A stretch of 64,000 bases of DNA from Rhyacophila brunnea (Eukaryota; Arthropoda; Insecta; Trichoptera; Rhyacophilidae), in contig JAGYXB010001414.1 of NCBI GenBank assembly GCA_022495005.1, positions 1,426,001 through 1,490,000 on the forward strand, written 5' to 3'. The translations under genes and the position numbers were made by a program. Within the stretch, counting starts at the first letter, position 1. Each line of letters begins with the position of its first letter. Of this stretch, positions 22,319 to 35,692 are shown piece by piece. The notes beneath the pieces were generated by a model. That model was not told the origin of the DNA. It saw nothing but the letters and a program-made list of their open reading frames with translations, and made no database searches.

Positions 22319-23487
22319 TATGTACCTACATCGTGACGTTCTGATAGTCCGTTTAATTAACCTTATTTGAAATGTAGGCCTAGTAGCACAGAACAGATTT
22401 CTGATTCTTTCTAATTATAACTACTTTACTTACATAAAATAACAATAGGCCACGTGGAGTGTATATTTTTGGCGCGTGATTTTCCCGCGCAAGCGTTGTT
22501 TATTTTTTGAATGCGCAGGCGCGAGCTCAATTGATCGCAGAGCGAGATGGCACGAGTTGTATACCGTCTTTCTTTGTTCGTTTTTCTTCGCAAAGGCTCA
22601 CTTCTACCGCGAGAGGGAGAAGGAGAGCCCTATAAAAAGCTCTTGTCCTACGAATATTGTTAACTCACTACCAAAACGACGTAAAGATAAATGTAAAAAT
22701 TAACGATTCTAATACATACGATAATGAACCGAAAGTTATTATTAGAAAAAACTTAAGGGTAGTATTTCGTGCAACTAGATAAGTCCTACCACAAGATTTA
22801 TGGAGATTATCATTGATAGATAATAATGTAATTTCTATCGCGTAAACTCAGGTGGGTAGGTATGTAAAATGTTCGCTGATATCTTGAGGAGGCGAAGGAT
22901 TTAGGATAGGATGAGGGCGCTTACAATCTTCACAAAACGTAGGATTAAAGATAAACTATCAAGGATGAAAAAAACACCATAACCTGCTTGTCGAGGATGT
23001 TCTATCATAAAAGGCCATTGTCAATGGCGCTCGAGCAGGTCAACGACTTGGGACATAAGCATCTATTTACAATCTATCTAAGTAGATATACTTTCCTAAT
23101 TCTAAGACCTATCGCTAGCTTTTCCAATTTCTTGCAGGCCCTGGAAACAGACTCTTTGGAAATAGTTGTTCTTTATAGATTCAATAAAATAAATAAACAT
23201 ACCTAAGTATTATAAAAAAATAGTGCAGGTAATTAATTGTCTTTTAAATGATGATTCAGTCCTTTTCCCCAGAAACTTAATGTATTTTGGTACCTACTTT
23301 TGTCAGTCTCATTGGTGGTGGTAGATAAATTTAGAGACTAAGGGACGACATTAGTAATGAACGACGACTAATGAAAATGACTATTTATCCAACATGGCGA
23401 AGGGTCATATGTAACTTGGCTCTCACAAAAGAGGGTCGCGCTCAGTGCTTCATAATATGATGCTGAGTGCCGACAATTCAAGCTGAT
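22319..23487. other. Unassigned DNA with a CpG-rich patch
   Basis: Positions 22470-22560 are CpG-rich for this window (GCGCGTGATTTTCCCGCGCA). The open frames at 22476-22703 and 22988-23206 show no domain I recognise. Confidence 0.35.
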
Positions 23488-23648
23488 TTATTTAAAAATA
23501 CGAAAAATAGCTAAAATGTACACGGAATACCTTTTATTTTACGCGGAACCCTGGAGTTCCACGGAATAACATTTAGGAAACACTGCTATAGAACATTACA
23601 CTGCCCTTAACCTTAGCGATAGGCCCGCTTCAGGATGTAGGGGCCATG
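23488..23648 (+). mobile_element. CATGGCCCCCAC-family MITE, right-end fragment
   Basis: AAAAATACGAAAAATAGCTA, then ACATTACACTGCCCTTAACC, TTAGCGATAG, CCCGCTTCAGGATGT and GGGGCCATG match the right third of the family. The left portion is missing. Confidence 0.75.
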
Positions 23649-26482
23649 ACGTAGGTATCTACCTAGACACCAAGGTAGGTAGGTAGGTAGGTACATGGGA
23701 TATTTTATGAAAGGCTCTACAATCCGATGGGGAACATGATTGCCTCCGGATGAGGCTTCTTAACAGGTTCTTTATACAGGAAATTATTGTTCCCCATTCG
23801 CTGGACTTGGATTAGGTAGGTACCTAGGTAGGTACCTACTATAGTCAAGACTCAAGTGGAACAACTTATCAGATTGCGATTTCTTCTACTTCGGACGAAT
23901 TGCATAGAGTAAATTTAATTATTGTTATCGTTATTATTTCTTGTCTATGTTTTGTCTTGTTCGGCGTCGGTCTAATTACCTAGATACCTACCTACGTCAA
24001 ATTGTCTGTTAGTAAAACTATCGAACCATCTGAACGTTGTGGAAAAGACTGTTTGAATTTTGTATTAAAACTGGCTAGGTAAGGTTAGGTTAGCAATTGT
24101 GTAAGATTCTTCTGGCAGTGCAGGCGACTCATTTAGGTGTTAGCATCTTTACTTTCAAATGACACTTGCTTTTCCGTCTACCACCCGCCACGTTTCCACA
24201 CCCCGTTATGCTGGCGTATACCGTGGCGTAACGAACGTTAGGCGCCATTCAAAATTGTGCTGAGAGTGTCTTAGGAGACGTAGTTATGTAGCATAGGTAT
24301 AGGTAGGTACATAGCTACGTAGGTAAATAGACATCTATGCAAAATGCACATTCAAAAAACAATAGGTAGGTAGGTATGTATGTAGGTACGTACCTATGGG
24401 ACTTAAGATGCGGATTTAGAGACGAACGATCTGATTAGTATCTACCTATCTAGTGATTCACAAAGTGTGGGAATACGACCTACATAAAGAATACTCAACT
24501 AGGTAGGTAGTAGGTACCTACCTATAGGTACTACATACCTACCTGACAATCGATTCGATCCAGAAACTAGGTATTTACTGCACCTAAAAGGGTGCAGTGG
24601 GTCGAAAAAGTTTGGGAAACTGGTTTAAACTATTTAATTCTAGCTCGGAAAATTACATTTTGGGCATAACAAGAGACGTACCAATAACGAAATCATGTAC
24701 CTAAGGAAAATGATGTGGGAAACACAATTAAGTTAAGTATTAATTAGGTATCTGCCTATAGGTCCTACCTACCTGCCTACCTACCTGCACAGGTAATTAG
24801 GTAGATAACTACTTACCTATCTAAAAGTAAAAAGTATAGGAAGTAGGTACCTATGTCCTATATAGAGCAAAATAATATGTAGGTACCTTGTGTAGCAGTC
24901 GGCTTCTTTCTTTGAAAACTATGAAGTTGAAACGGTTCTTCTCGTAACAAATAGATTTCGAATTAACCCGCGCTCTGTGAACGTCACGCTCTGAAACATT
25001 GTGTTTTCTCGAGAGAAGTAAAATCGATCGCTCTGCAAACAAAGAGACAGAACACAGCAAGACCAACCAACACGTAAGTGGTGAAGATTTTTACCAAATA
25101 TTTTATCAGTCTGGTTTAATAATTAGATTATTTACTTAGGCTACCTATAAAAAGATCGGTGCCAACTACTAATTGCACTCATATAGCCACTATTCATTTC
25201 ATGGATATAAAAGACTTGACCCGTCACAATATTGAACTTAAGCACCTACCTACCTATTATGGCGTAGGTACCTAAGAAGGTTTTAAGTACCTATATGTAT
25301 CTAACGTAGGTAGATACCTACATACATAGTTAGGTAAGACAATATCTGAGAAATATCTTTATAATTTCGGTACAGACTCCAAAAGTGAAAAACTATATAG
25401 GTAAGTACCTAACTACCTATTTAATGTGCAAGTACTTTGCTAAGATTTATATTTTCCAGTAAGTAAGGTAGGACAGTAAGTTAGTGGTGTGATTATGGGC
25501 GCAGAGAGGCTGAGGTTGACTGACTGACTGAATAGAGAGAGAGGTATATAGATACTTGGAGGAAGGTTAAGCAGTCGGCCACGGACCTGAATGGTTTGTA
25601 TCGCCAGGTTAAGAAGCAGAAGAAGTCAGGAAGGCACCGACCTACGTAGTTAGGTACTCATTAAGGGCCCGCTGAAGAGCCCGCCGTTCAAATATAATTC
25701 AGTATAAAAAGGACCTCGGCGTCGTAACTACGTCAATTTAAATCGATCTTTTCGCAAAAATCACTAATCATCGGAGATTTTATTTCAAGAAATATTATTA
25801 TTATTACTGATAATTTCTGCCGCGCGGAGAATTATTATTATTTTATGAACACCTGCGAGATGAAGCCGATCAGAAAACAGGGCTGTCAAAATAATATTAA
25901 GCATTCATATTTTTAAATGTTAATTTCATCATGGTTTTTAATCAAACCTGTGCAAGTACGTACTGATAACTTGGGTGGATTTTGTAGCAAACATACTATT
26001 GATATATATACGGGTATATTATTATTATAACCCAATTCAAATTGAACATAGGTTGATACTCAAATACTATTATAGTATGTTTATGATTTCGAGAAAATAA
26101 TACGATGGTATAATTAATCCATATCAATTATTTGAAAACATTACATTCGCACTTTGCACAAAATTACAAACACATTCGAAGTTTGCCGCACACGTACAGA
26201 CCACGTGATATTTGTTTACGCAAAATCGTCGCTTTTCAAAATGGCGAATTTGATTACCAGATTTTACTGCGATGAATCAGTATGTTCCTTTTGTCTTTTT
26301 TTTATTCGTAGGTTTGTTTACTATGTACACCGAGAAATTTCCATTTATAAACTCGGAAACGATTTTTACAGAAGAGTTTTGGAATATAATGCAACCAAAA
26401 CTGGAAAAAATTCTATCATGGGTGTTGACTTCCTGAATTAGCTAACCCCAGGATGCCACTACGTGAACCACAGTGGATATTA
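23649..26482. other. Unassigned DNA, densest TACC palindrome zone
   Basis: TAGGTAGGTACCTACCTA-type blocks crowd 23660-23695, 23812-23840, 24297-24330, 24360-24395, 24500-24545, 24745-24805 and 25240-25420. Positions 25540-25640 hold a retrotransposon tail like 4780-4860. A few open frames (for example 26154-26441) show no similarity I know. Confidence 0.4.
25540..25640 (+). pseudogene. Non-LTR retrotransposon 3'-end fragment
   Basis: ATACTTGGAGGAAGGTTAAG, then CAGTCGGCCACGGACCTGAA and TGG, parallels GTACCTGGAGGACGGTTGTG, then CAATCGGCAATGGACCTGAA at 4810-4850. It is too short and decayed for a clade. Confidence 0.5.
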
Positions 26483-26629
26483 AGCCATTTCCACACTGGC
26501 AACAAGTTGCTGGCAACCTCATTAAATTTTACGATACTTACCATAATTGCTTAAGAAATTTTACAATAATTATCGTAAAATCTAACGAGGTTGCCAGCAA
26601 ATTAACTTGTTGCCAGTGTGGACCCGGCA
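26483..26629. mobile_element. Palindromic MITE, TGCCGGGTCCACAC family, copy 2 (147 bp)
   Basis: The left arm CCACACTGGCAACAAGTTGC pairs with the right arm ending TTGTTGCCAGTGTGGACCCG then GCA. The flanks are TTA at 26480-26482 and TTA at 26630-26632, an exact 3-bp duplication. ATTTTACGAT and its complement sit symmetrically inside. Confidence 0.88.
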
Positions 26630-28840
26630 TTAGATGCACAAAACTTAAATAATATATATTATAAATAAAATTTAAAATTATAAATATATATTATGATTTA
26701 TGTCTTCGACAGCCCTGATGAAATAAATGTGAAATATGAGTCGGATCAGTCACAGAGCAAATTTATTAACACAAACAACTTTGACACGACCTTTTTATAT
26801 TAACTAGTAGACCAGATATTATGGACCACATGTTAAAAAATCATATTTTCAATTCTCAAGGCCAATTCTGTAGAACGTCCTCTTAAGGCGGCGCACAATC
26901 TAGTCTTGCTAACTGTGATAGATAGGTGCTACCTAACATGTTGTAACCTTGCTATTTGAATCGAATGCGTACAATTATGTTAGATTGTATCTATCCACCT
27001 CCTTCTTTCCATTCACCAACTAGGAGTTGAGTCTATGATTGATAACGAAAATCTTCCAAAAAGTCTCTTAAGATACCTATCCATCTATGTACCTACGGCC
27101 TACGCGGTAGAGATCATAATATGCTCGATATTGGTGATGAGGTGAGGGTCATTTATGTTTTGCTTTGACTAAATTTCACTTCACAGAGTTGGATCACATC
27201 TCGATATTAGTATAATAACATTTTGATGCCTCCTAGTAGGTACCTATATCTTGCCTGGTACAGTAGTCCAGTAGTTGACTGCTGATACACGCACCGGGTA
27301 GTGCTTCATCACTTCTCCAGACAGTTTTCAATTTCATCAATATTATATTACACGGAACAGTCACGAGAATAAAGAAAATTGTGTGGCTATTATGTTTAAC
27401 TTTAAAACAATCGTGAACCAATAAACTGGGCGTAAAACTGTGAATGGAGCGATTAGTCAGTTAAATTTAGTTTATCAAAGTGATGTAGGTACATACAGAA
27501 AAATGTATTGATCTCTAGTATCACTTCGATTTTGTTGTCTATCGATATGTAGGTAAGTAAGTGTTGTCATTGCTGTTACGAAATTTTCGGTATGTACCTA
27601 GGTAAGCCGTCAAAATATTAAGCTTTAGTAAAGTAGTTGATGGGGGGAGGGTTGTTTTAGGATGTCTAAAAACTGCGAACTGACAGCATTAATTAAATCA
27701 ACAGGAGCTGTCCTTGGAGGTGTTAGGTACCTACCTTGATCATAGGTAGGTAGCTATTACGTAGGTATAATACCGGGGATTAGTCCACCACTCATTCTAC
27801 CATGATGATTGATGATGTCGAAATTTAAATAATTTCTCCATTTTTAACCACAAAGCCATTTGATAGGATAGATATGATCGGGCAATACGAATTGAATACA
27901 AATAATTGCGAACCTCCCTACCTGCTTACTTATTACCTATCTATAGGTATCTATCTCTGCCATAAAATATGCGAGGTCATCGGAGGACATGAACAGTGAA
28001 CAGATTATAATGAAAACACTGAATTTGATATCGTACCTACCTACTCATTTATTTTATCTCTGTCGCCTCTCTTCCAACTAGTAAAAAGTAGATAGGTCCT
28101 ACTAGTTGCCATCTATCGGTACGTTTTTTAACTATTGCAAATAAATGTTGTTGAGAACGTATTTTTTTAAATTCAAAAATGGAACATGTGCTTGTTTGAT
28201 TACAATAAACTTGTTATTTATTCTAAGTTTTGAATTTATTCCAAACGATGTAAAAGATTAAAATAAAGGCGGGCTGACGCTGATGGAAAATTGTAATAAT
28301 GTATTGAACAAGAGCGGAATGAAACGCGGGGGGCAATGGCGGGGGGAAATGAATATGTATGGAGGGAGAGCATGCTGTGACGGCTGGCTACGGTATATTA
28401 TACTTACGTATATTTTGAAATTGAGTACCGTCAAAGCGTACGATTTTGTTTTTGGAATGATTAATATTTTAATAATAACTTAATGGCGCGGTATGAGTGT
28501 TGGAATGTACGTACTATATTAAAGTAGATATCCCATATTTTTTAAATGTATGGTAGTGTATTTTATTTAAAGATCGCGATGGTTCAATATATTAAACCGA
28601 TGCTTTTTGTTTAATTTAAATTGCTATATTATGTTATGCACAGTACGAAAGCACAAAGAAATCTAAGCATATTAGAGAAGCATTTAGACGTGAGTATCTA
28701 AATCGATCCCGGCTAATGATAATGGTGTGATGAGTGCTTGAAACAAGGCTTGTTATGTGCTAAACATATTACGAGGAAAATGCGATAAGCAATCAGTTAA
28801 CGATTTTTGGAAACGTCACAATTGAATAATGCTATAATAC
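26630..28840. other. Unassigned AT-rich DNA
   Basis: An AT palindrome (TAATATATATTATAAAT and complement) lies at about 26650-26697. The open frame at 28283-28483 is glycine-rich at its start and unrecognised. Otherwise only TACC blocks are seen. Confidence 0.4.
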
Positions 28841-31698
28841 AAGTGCGCGTCATTTGGTGAGTTACTGCTGGTGGAAGTTCTTTAATTTTTTATTTTATAT
28901 GATACAAAAGACGCAATCTACATGGGTTCTCTAACGATAAAGCCTATATGCAGACTCCGAAAAGAAATGGACTGTCTGGATAAATTTCTGGAAACTTAAG
29001 AAGGTTGGCGAGAGCTGGAAGTGAGTAGAGGACTCTACTGGAGAAGGCCAAATGTTGCCTAGTGATGTAGTGTTATTAAGGAAGAAGATGAGTTGGTAAA
29101 GGTAATAAGCAACACAATTAAGTTAGAAAGTTAATGATTGTTGGAAAAAACCATAACTGAACAACGAGATAACCTAAAACGCCCATACGCTAGTAGATCC
29201 GTTTTTTAATTGGTTCTAGAATGTGCGGATTTTAACGGTCACTTTCTATTGTCATTTGTTCACTCAATCTACAGGGTCTATTATCTGGGTTCGAACACAT
29301 ATTGATACAACCAAATTTCGAACCCGTGAATCGTGGCTTCCGAAGATTTTCGCTGGGATACCTGCTCCACAATATACTTATATTATAAAATATTTCAACC
29401 GCTTAAAGTTTAAATTAATCGGATAAAGCTACAGCGGATTCATTGTAAGATTAGTATATCTACCTAGAATTAGTGTCAGCATAATAATTATGAAGTCCCC
29501 GGTCTCGGGTAAAAAAGTCTGTTATGGACCTTTACAACCCACGTCCAATATAAAAAGAGTATGTGTGCTGTGTGTATAGTGTAACTTCTTTAAAATATGT
29601 AGTTAAAAGATGAAAAAATGTTTTCTTGACTTTGATAATAGATAACATAACTCAAAAAATGAAGCATAAATATATACTCAATATCATATTTTTAACACCA
29701 CCTCGTATACGAAAGGCACAATACTTAATTTTGCCATCAGTTTTATCTGAATTATCATTAATTTAAATCGAATTAATATTAATTTTTGCTTTAGATGCAA
29801 TAGATCCGTGATTACAATACCGGACGAGTCTACGGTATATTTTTTTTCTAATCATTTAGCTTGACATACTTTTTATGTTTTAATGTAATTTTTTATTCAA
29901 AATAAAATTAGTCTTACTAAATTGCCGCACTAAAAATTAAATTTGAAGGAAATGATATTGACAAAAGATCAGCATAGCGTAATTGACAGCATACATTGAA
30001 CGGCCACTGGTTTGATCCCGACCGTTGCCGATGCTTTAATTTTCGGGTTTCTACTAAATCGTGACGTCTTTTCGTCACGAATTAGCAGGATGCACTCTAC
30101 TTGGAAATTAAGTATGTATACTGATCGAAAAAAACTTTTATTTCAAAAAGTTAAAACGGTACAAGTCAGTTTAGGAAGACAGGCGAGAACCGCATAATTT
30201 TCATATTCATGAATTCAAGAATGAAAAACTAACCTAACAAATAATCCAGTATATCGGCTATTTTCAAAATCTGTTTGCCGCTGGCTACCTGTAAACCGAC
30301 AAGAACCGCTAATCCTATTAACCTTGATTAATATTCTTCCGCAACTATAAAAAATATTTCTTGTAATGAAATGCTTTGACTGTACCTAGCAATACTATCT
30401 CATTTGCTCGACAAACAGGCCACAGCGGGTCTACGTCAGTACACACAGATAATCATCTGTCTGCTTTCGTTGCACCACAGTAGCGTTTGTATAGTGTTCT
30501 CTCACTCCCACCCGTTGCCGCGCTGCCAGGCATTAGCTGCGTCTCATGACCTTCACATAACCGCACTCGGCGAGCGGTTTTGTGTTCACAGCTTTCTCTG
30601 TCAAAATGACTGAACGCGTAGATTATTATTTGTATTCTTATTTGAGCGCTCACTATACTCCGCGCATTAGTTGCGTTTTCGTTAAATTCTTTTTATGCGG
30701 ACCTGTATGTTTTCACGCATTCATAATATTATATATTTCTTATTATACGGACGTATGTATGAATGCATCCACTGTGGTCTGTGGACTAAAAAGAATGTTT
30801 TCCTTTCTTTGAATTACATTCTAAAATCAATTACACTAAGCAAGCACTTTTCGTCTTTTTATCAATGTGTGTGCAACCAGTGCATGGACACATTCAGTTG
30901 AACAAATGGGACTAACATAATAAACGAAAAGAACCTAGGTACTTAGATACTCGGTGTAAATAAAAGAATTGAAACCGGAAGTATGACAGATACTAGATGA
31001 CTATCTTATCAGGCTCCACATTAAACACACATTTGTAGCGATGCTACAATGGCGATCTACACTATACACGTTCGATGCACTGCACTACGGGAAATGATTG
31101 GACGATGTGTTTGTGCCATGATCTAAGGCACGAGTAAGTATGATATGGCGAAGTACCTTATTAATGCCATTAGACGTTCAATCTGGATTGCGATAGAGTC
31201 GGTTTAAAGTTTAAATCATCATCATTAGATACATGATCCAGATTAAACGTCTAATCTAATGAGTAAGCATATCGATGGATTTATGAACTGCATTGCTTTG
31301 ATTTTCAACATTTAGGTAGGTACCTACGATCACCCAATTAAATGTAAAAAATAAGTAATGTATGTAGGTACCTACTTATCTATGTTTACCCATCCACCAT
31401 CTAAGATTAGCGTTTTTATGAAACTACTTTTAGTAAGTTTGCATCACACTTTTGTATGCTAGGTTCCTCTTTGAACTCTCTGTCCTGTCTAGTCTACATT
31501 CAGGGCGCCGGGTCAGTGACCTGGGACTTTAATAATTTCAAGACGGATCAGGCTCCAGAACTTTTTAACCTTTGAACTGTCTTGCATACCTAATTATTTC
31601 GAAACTCGTAAACCCACGTAGTTTGAAACTCAGATTCCAAACTTAGTTGATATTACCTACATTGCTTGTGTTTATTATAACAGATTTTACACGTAGAT
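28841..31698. other. Unassigned DNA with a tRNA-like box pair, a CpG patch and a hairpin
   Basis: Positions 29964-30030 contain TAGCGTAATTGACAGC, then GGTTTGATCCC: spaced A/B-box-like motifs, possibly a SINE remnant. Positions 30420-30620 are CpG-richer, with open frames on both strands that match nothing I know. Positions 31171-31260 hold ATTAGACGTTCAATCTGGAT and its near complement, a stem with a loop of about 45 bases. Confidence 0.4.
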
Positions 31699-32149
31699 CA
31701 TGGCCCCCACATCATAAAACGGCCCCCCCGGTCAGGATCTTTGGCGGGCCCCCCTACCTATCGCTGTGTAACGCACAACAGAAGCGTTTTCAAAATTGTG
31801 TTAGAGGTAAACGTAAAGGCCTTAGGTTTATTTTTCGGGATTTTTGTAGTTTTAATACACCTACTAGAATTATGTACCTACCTAGTTGTCAAGTATCAAC
31901 ACAAAACAATCAAAATGCATTTAACGACCTAATTTTTTAATGTAAAATTCTCCCTAGCTATTTTACTATATTATTATTTATATTATTTATTTATAAATAT
32001 TTTTTTTACCCTATTTTTTTTTACCTACTATTAGAGCAAATTTGTGATGTGTGTTTATCGTAAATATGTGATTGACCCCCCACGCCGGGCTCCCCTTGAG
32101 CCCGGGCCCCTAGGCTAGAGCCCTGTCAGCCCCCCTTGTGGGGGCCATG
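31699..32149. mobile_element. CATGGCCCCCAC-family MITE, copy B (451 bp)
   Basis: It runs from CATGGCCCCCACATCATAAA to CCCCTTGTGGGGGCCATG, in the opposite orientation to copy A. The flanking 8-mers ACGTAGAT and ACGTAGGT match at 7 of 8 positions. The family landmarks are present in reverse order. The open frames across it are shadows. Confidence 0.9.
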
Positions 32150-33313
32150 ACGTAGGTACCTACATATATGTGTACCTATTTTAATTTTTCCTGTGATAGA
32201 TACTTATTGGTAGGTACTTATCTAATTAATTCATGACAAATGTTTTTAAATCACTTCTATCTAGCCATTGTACTCGTACTATTGTCTTTCATCAATAAAC
32301 TTCCGTGAGTTCCAATTCGCTCACCGCAAAAATGTGTAACATTTTTGGTGAATATTTACCTATATGTAGCATGCTATGTAGTACTTACGTACCTGTGTAA
32401 TTACTAATTATTGTCGAGATTTTATTATCACGTAAAATAAATAGCGATAAGTCAAAAGTTATACTCTATCATAAGTCATAACATAAAAATAATAATAATA
32501 ATGTAAGTATTGTCAGTTTAGTTGGTTAGATTCAGTCAGCTGGTACGATGCATAAAATATCCCAGTAGAAAATACACGTCCTAAACGATTATTATCTCTC
32601 TTGTGCACGCAATTCACCTCTCATTCTTTACAAATCGATATGCACGTATGTCGTTGACGTCGTCGGAGAACCGATTTATTTTCTCGGAAATCTCTGGACG
32701 TACGCACCACATTTTGAATGCACTTTTCTGATTAGTGCAAGAGAGAAAAAGTATTAACGTACGTTTAACGTTAATGCGAGTCAATAAATCGACCGATGTA
32801 AGTTTTGCCAGACGCTTGAGTGTGTAAATGCGAATGATACGCATATGATAAAAAGAGACAAAGTAAAAAAGAGTATGTCTTTGAATATTGTTCTACTATA
32901 AATGCTTGTAATTGGCCTATTTTTATCCCCACCTCAGCGATGTGCAATTAAATTGTGAAACATTTGTAGCTCATTGCCCTCTTGTTTTTTTATTGACAGA
33001 GCTGTTGTGCCGCTAAACGGATAAGGGGTGCATAATGATGTTATTATTGGTGCAATTTAATTAATTAGTATGCAAGTAGTTATGTATGTACCTAGATCTA
33101 CATACTATTTTAATTATACTTTTAAATGAGAAACAAGGTCTAATTATAATATCTACTATTATAAATAATATTTTAAAGGTAACTACATTATAGATCTAGC
33201 CTAGTTCAGTGGTTATAAAGACATTTTTCTCGGTGGTCGCATTTATGACAATCACATGACTGGTTTATGAATGCGTGATGGCCAAATGCCCTCAAAATGT
33301 AGGTACATAGAAT
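32150..33313. other. Unassigned DNA
   Basis: The open frame at 32614-32844 (minus) resembles nothing known to me. No paired ends were found. Confidence 0.4.
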
Positions 33314-33717
33314 CATGGCCCCCACAAGGGGGGGACTGACAGGGCTCTAATCCGGGAGCCCGGCGGGACGGGTCGACCTGATAAGTGAGATAAACACACA
33401 TCAGAAATTTGCTGTAATGGAGGCTAGATTGCTTGTAGGTACGAGTATATTATTAACATTTTAAAATATCTAGTTGTGTAATGCGACTTTTGATTGTAGG
33501 TAGGTACTATGTCCATATTTGACAACTCCATGGTTCAAGTGTATTTATTCAACAATACAAAAAATCGTTAAAAATAGCCGAACACCTTTGATTTTACGTG
33601 AAACAACATTTAGAAACTAATCTGTAGAGCTTCCCACTACCTTTAACCCTAGCAATGGGTAGGGGGGCCCACCAAAGATCCTGGACTGGGAGCCCGCTTT
33701 AAGATATGGGAGCCATG
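33314..33717. mobile_element. CATGGCCCCCAC-family MITE, copy C (404 bp)
   Basis: It begins CATGGCCCCCACAAGGGG and ends GATATGGGAGCCATG, with the usual internal blocks (GCTCTAATCC, GACGGGTCGACCTGATAAGT, CTTCCCACTACCTTTAACCC). The flanking 8-mers share only the CAT prefix, so the target duplication has been lost or one flank rearranged. Confidence 0.88.
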
Positions 33718-34686
33718 CATGTACCTAATCATAGATGGATAGACAGGGAATGAATATTTGAATACCGGAATTTTTATATCCGGCATTAGGTATTGAAATG
33801 TTCCCATTACTACAACTACTTAGCACTCATATTACTAGCAGAGGCCAGAGACGCTGACTCGTTTGGAAACACCCCCATGTGATTTTTTTTGATATGCGTT
33901 CAAACACCATTGAGTGTTAAAATACAGCTACCTACCTATGTATAGACCTACCTACATTTATGTTGTCAGGAATTTTTTCAAATTGTAAAAATTAAAAATA
34001 AATCCTAAAGTGCATCTTGGATTTTTGTACCTACATCTTGCTTCATGGAAAACTGTGACTGACTTACCTTCTAAAACTTCTTGCCTACAATAAGTAGGTA
34101 GGTAGGTAGGTAAGTAGGTATACTGGAATCATTATACCTACAGTGGTAAGTCCCATGGGCAGGACCGGATTTACACTTGAAAGGGGTCTGGACTAATACG
34201 CATTGAGGGCCCCAAAAACCCAACATATTAAATCCTAATTTTAACTCTCTCCGACCGAGCGGAGATGTTTGCCAGGGTCCGTCCACACACGGGCCCGATT
34301 GGCCACGCCGACTTGATATCAACCAAGTCCAACTTTGAGGCTTTTAAAAATTTGCTGCGGCATATAGACTATAGAGGACGGAATAATTCCGATCCCTCCT
34401 TAGATTCATTACTTTCAACTCCTGACTCCTCTGTTTCGGCAGAGTTTCAGTACACGGGTACAGAGGACACTTCATGTCATTAAAGATAAATGACGGCAGA
34501 GCAAGTAAAGACTCTTTTTTATGGTCTAAAACTCTTTCTTTAAGCACTAAGCATCGTTGCGTAGTTCCGTGCAGCTACGTTTCGGGACAAGGAAGTGTGG
34601 CACTAAATTTTTTTCATTCTGACACGTTTATAGCGTCATGGAAGGCAGCTATGCACAGATCGTGGCTGCATATTGGTACACGGTGA
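33718..34686. other. Unassigned DNA with an isolated hAT-like left end
   Basis: CAGGACCGGATTTACACTTG at 34160 resembles a hAT left terminus, but no partner end was found downstream. Open frames between 34071 and 34686 overlap on both strands, and none is recognised. Confidence 0.35.
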
Positions 34687-35692
34687 CAGTGGCGCACCCA
34701 GGATTTAATATGGGGGGGGGCAAGGAGGAGAATGTAAATTAGTCCCATAGGCTCTTTTCCTTCATACCTAATTATTTTTACATATTTTCACAATACACGG
34801 CGGTATATTTGTAAAGTTTCTCCTAGTTTTTATCCTAGCTACAATATTTATGCCGAATTCCACTGAAAAAAAATTTTCACTTACACTACCACCGACTAGT
34901 GGGTGTAGTCGTTCTTTTGAAAATGGACAAAAAAAAGTATTGGTGTTTTTAACTTATACCTACACAAACCTACTCAACACAACACAGCCTAATTTCTCGT
35001 TTATCGGTCTTTTGTCTATTGCACTCGGTGTACCCACACCATGGCCCCCACATCCTGAAACGGGCCCTCAGGATAGGATATTTGGCGGGCCCTCTACCTA
35101 CCGGTAAGATTAAAGGCAGTGTGAAATACTACATTAACGTTTTCAAATTGTGTTTTAGTTCAAATTAAGGGTACTTATAGAGCGAATTAATGGCGATTTT
35201 TAATACATCTACTTTAATAATGGAGCTGTCAAGTATCGACACATAATAATCAGAAAATAGGTATATTGCACAATTACATAATCTAAAATGTTCAAGGCTA
35301 TGAAGTGTAATAGCGCCGCAGGCGACTTTTTTACTATTAAAGCTAATTTATGATGCGTGTTTATCTCACTTATCTAGTCAACCCGACACACCGGGCCCCC
35401 AGGCTAGAGCCCTGTCAGCCTTCCCCAGTCATGACCTACACCACTCCGGAATTCGGGTGGACACCGAGATTTTTTTGACAGTTCCATTAAGGATTAGGTT
35501 TCTAAAACAACCCGACATTACTGTTTCGAAATTTTTATGTTAGAAATCAAAGTCATTTTTTTTCCGTGTTTTTATTTGTCTAAGCCCAATGTATAGTTTG
35601 TTGGCTTTCAATTTCAATGTTTAAAATAATTCTGATAATTTTCATGTTTGGGGGGTGCCAGGGCCCCTTGCCCCCCCCTGGGTGCGCCAATG
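34687..35692. mobile_element. CAGTGGCGCACCCAGG hAT-like element, 1006 bp, hosting a MITE
   Basis: CAGTGGCGCACCCAGGATTT at 34687 is mirrored by CCTGGGTGCGCCAATG ending at 35692. The flanking 8-mers CACGGTGA and CACGGCGG agree at 6 of 8 positions. G-runs lie just inside both ends. A CATGGCCCCCAC-family copy (35040-35433) interrupts the middle. Without it, the element is about 0.6 kb with no transposase. Confidence 0.85.
35040..35433. mobile_element. CATGGCCCCCAC-family MITE, copy D (394 bp), nested
   Basis: It runs from CATGGCCCCCACATCCTGAA to TTCCCCAGTCATG; the right terminus is eroded. The flanks ACCCACAC and ACCTACAC match at 7 of 8 positions. It inserted into the 34687-35692 element, so it is the younger of the two. 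Confidence 0.87.

Noticed and set aside
29223..29426. Open frame containing GGGTTCGAACAC as a tRNA B box
   Set aside because: No A box at a suitable distance and the frame has no known similarity.
31647..31940. Overlapping plus-strand frames of 97 and 63 residues
   Set aside because: Mostly inside MITE copy B; the same region in other copies does not keep these frames.
34265..34686. Two consecutive plus-strand frames (72 and 70 residues)
   Set aside because: No recognisable domain, opposing frames overlap, and the region adjoins hAT-like ends; insufficient to call a gene.
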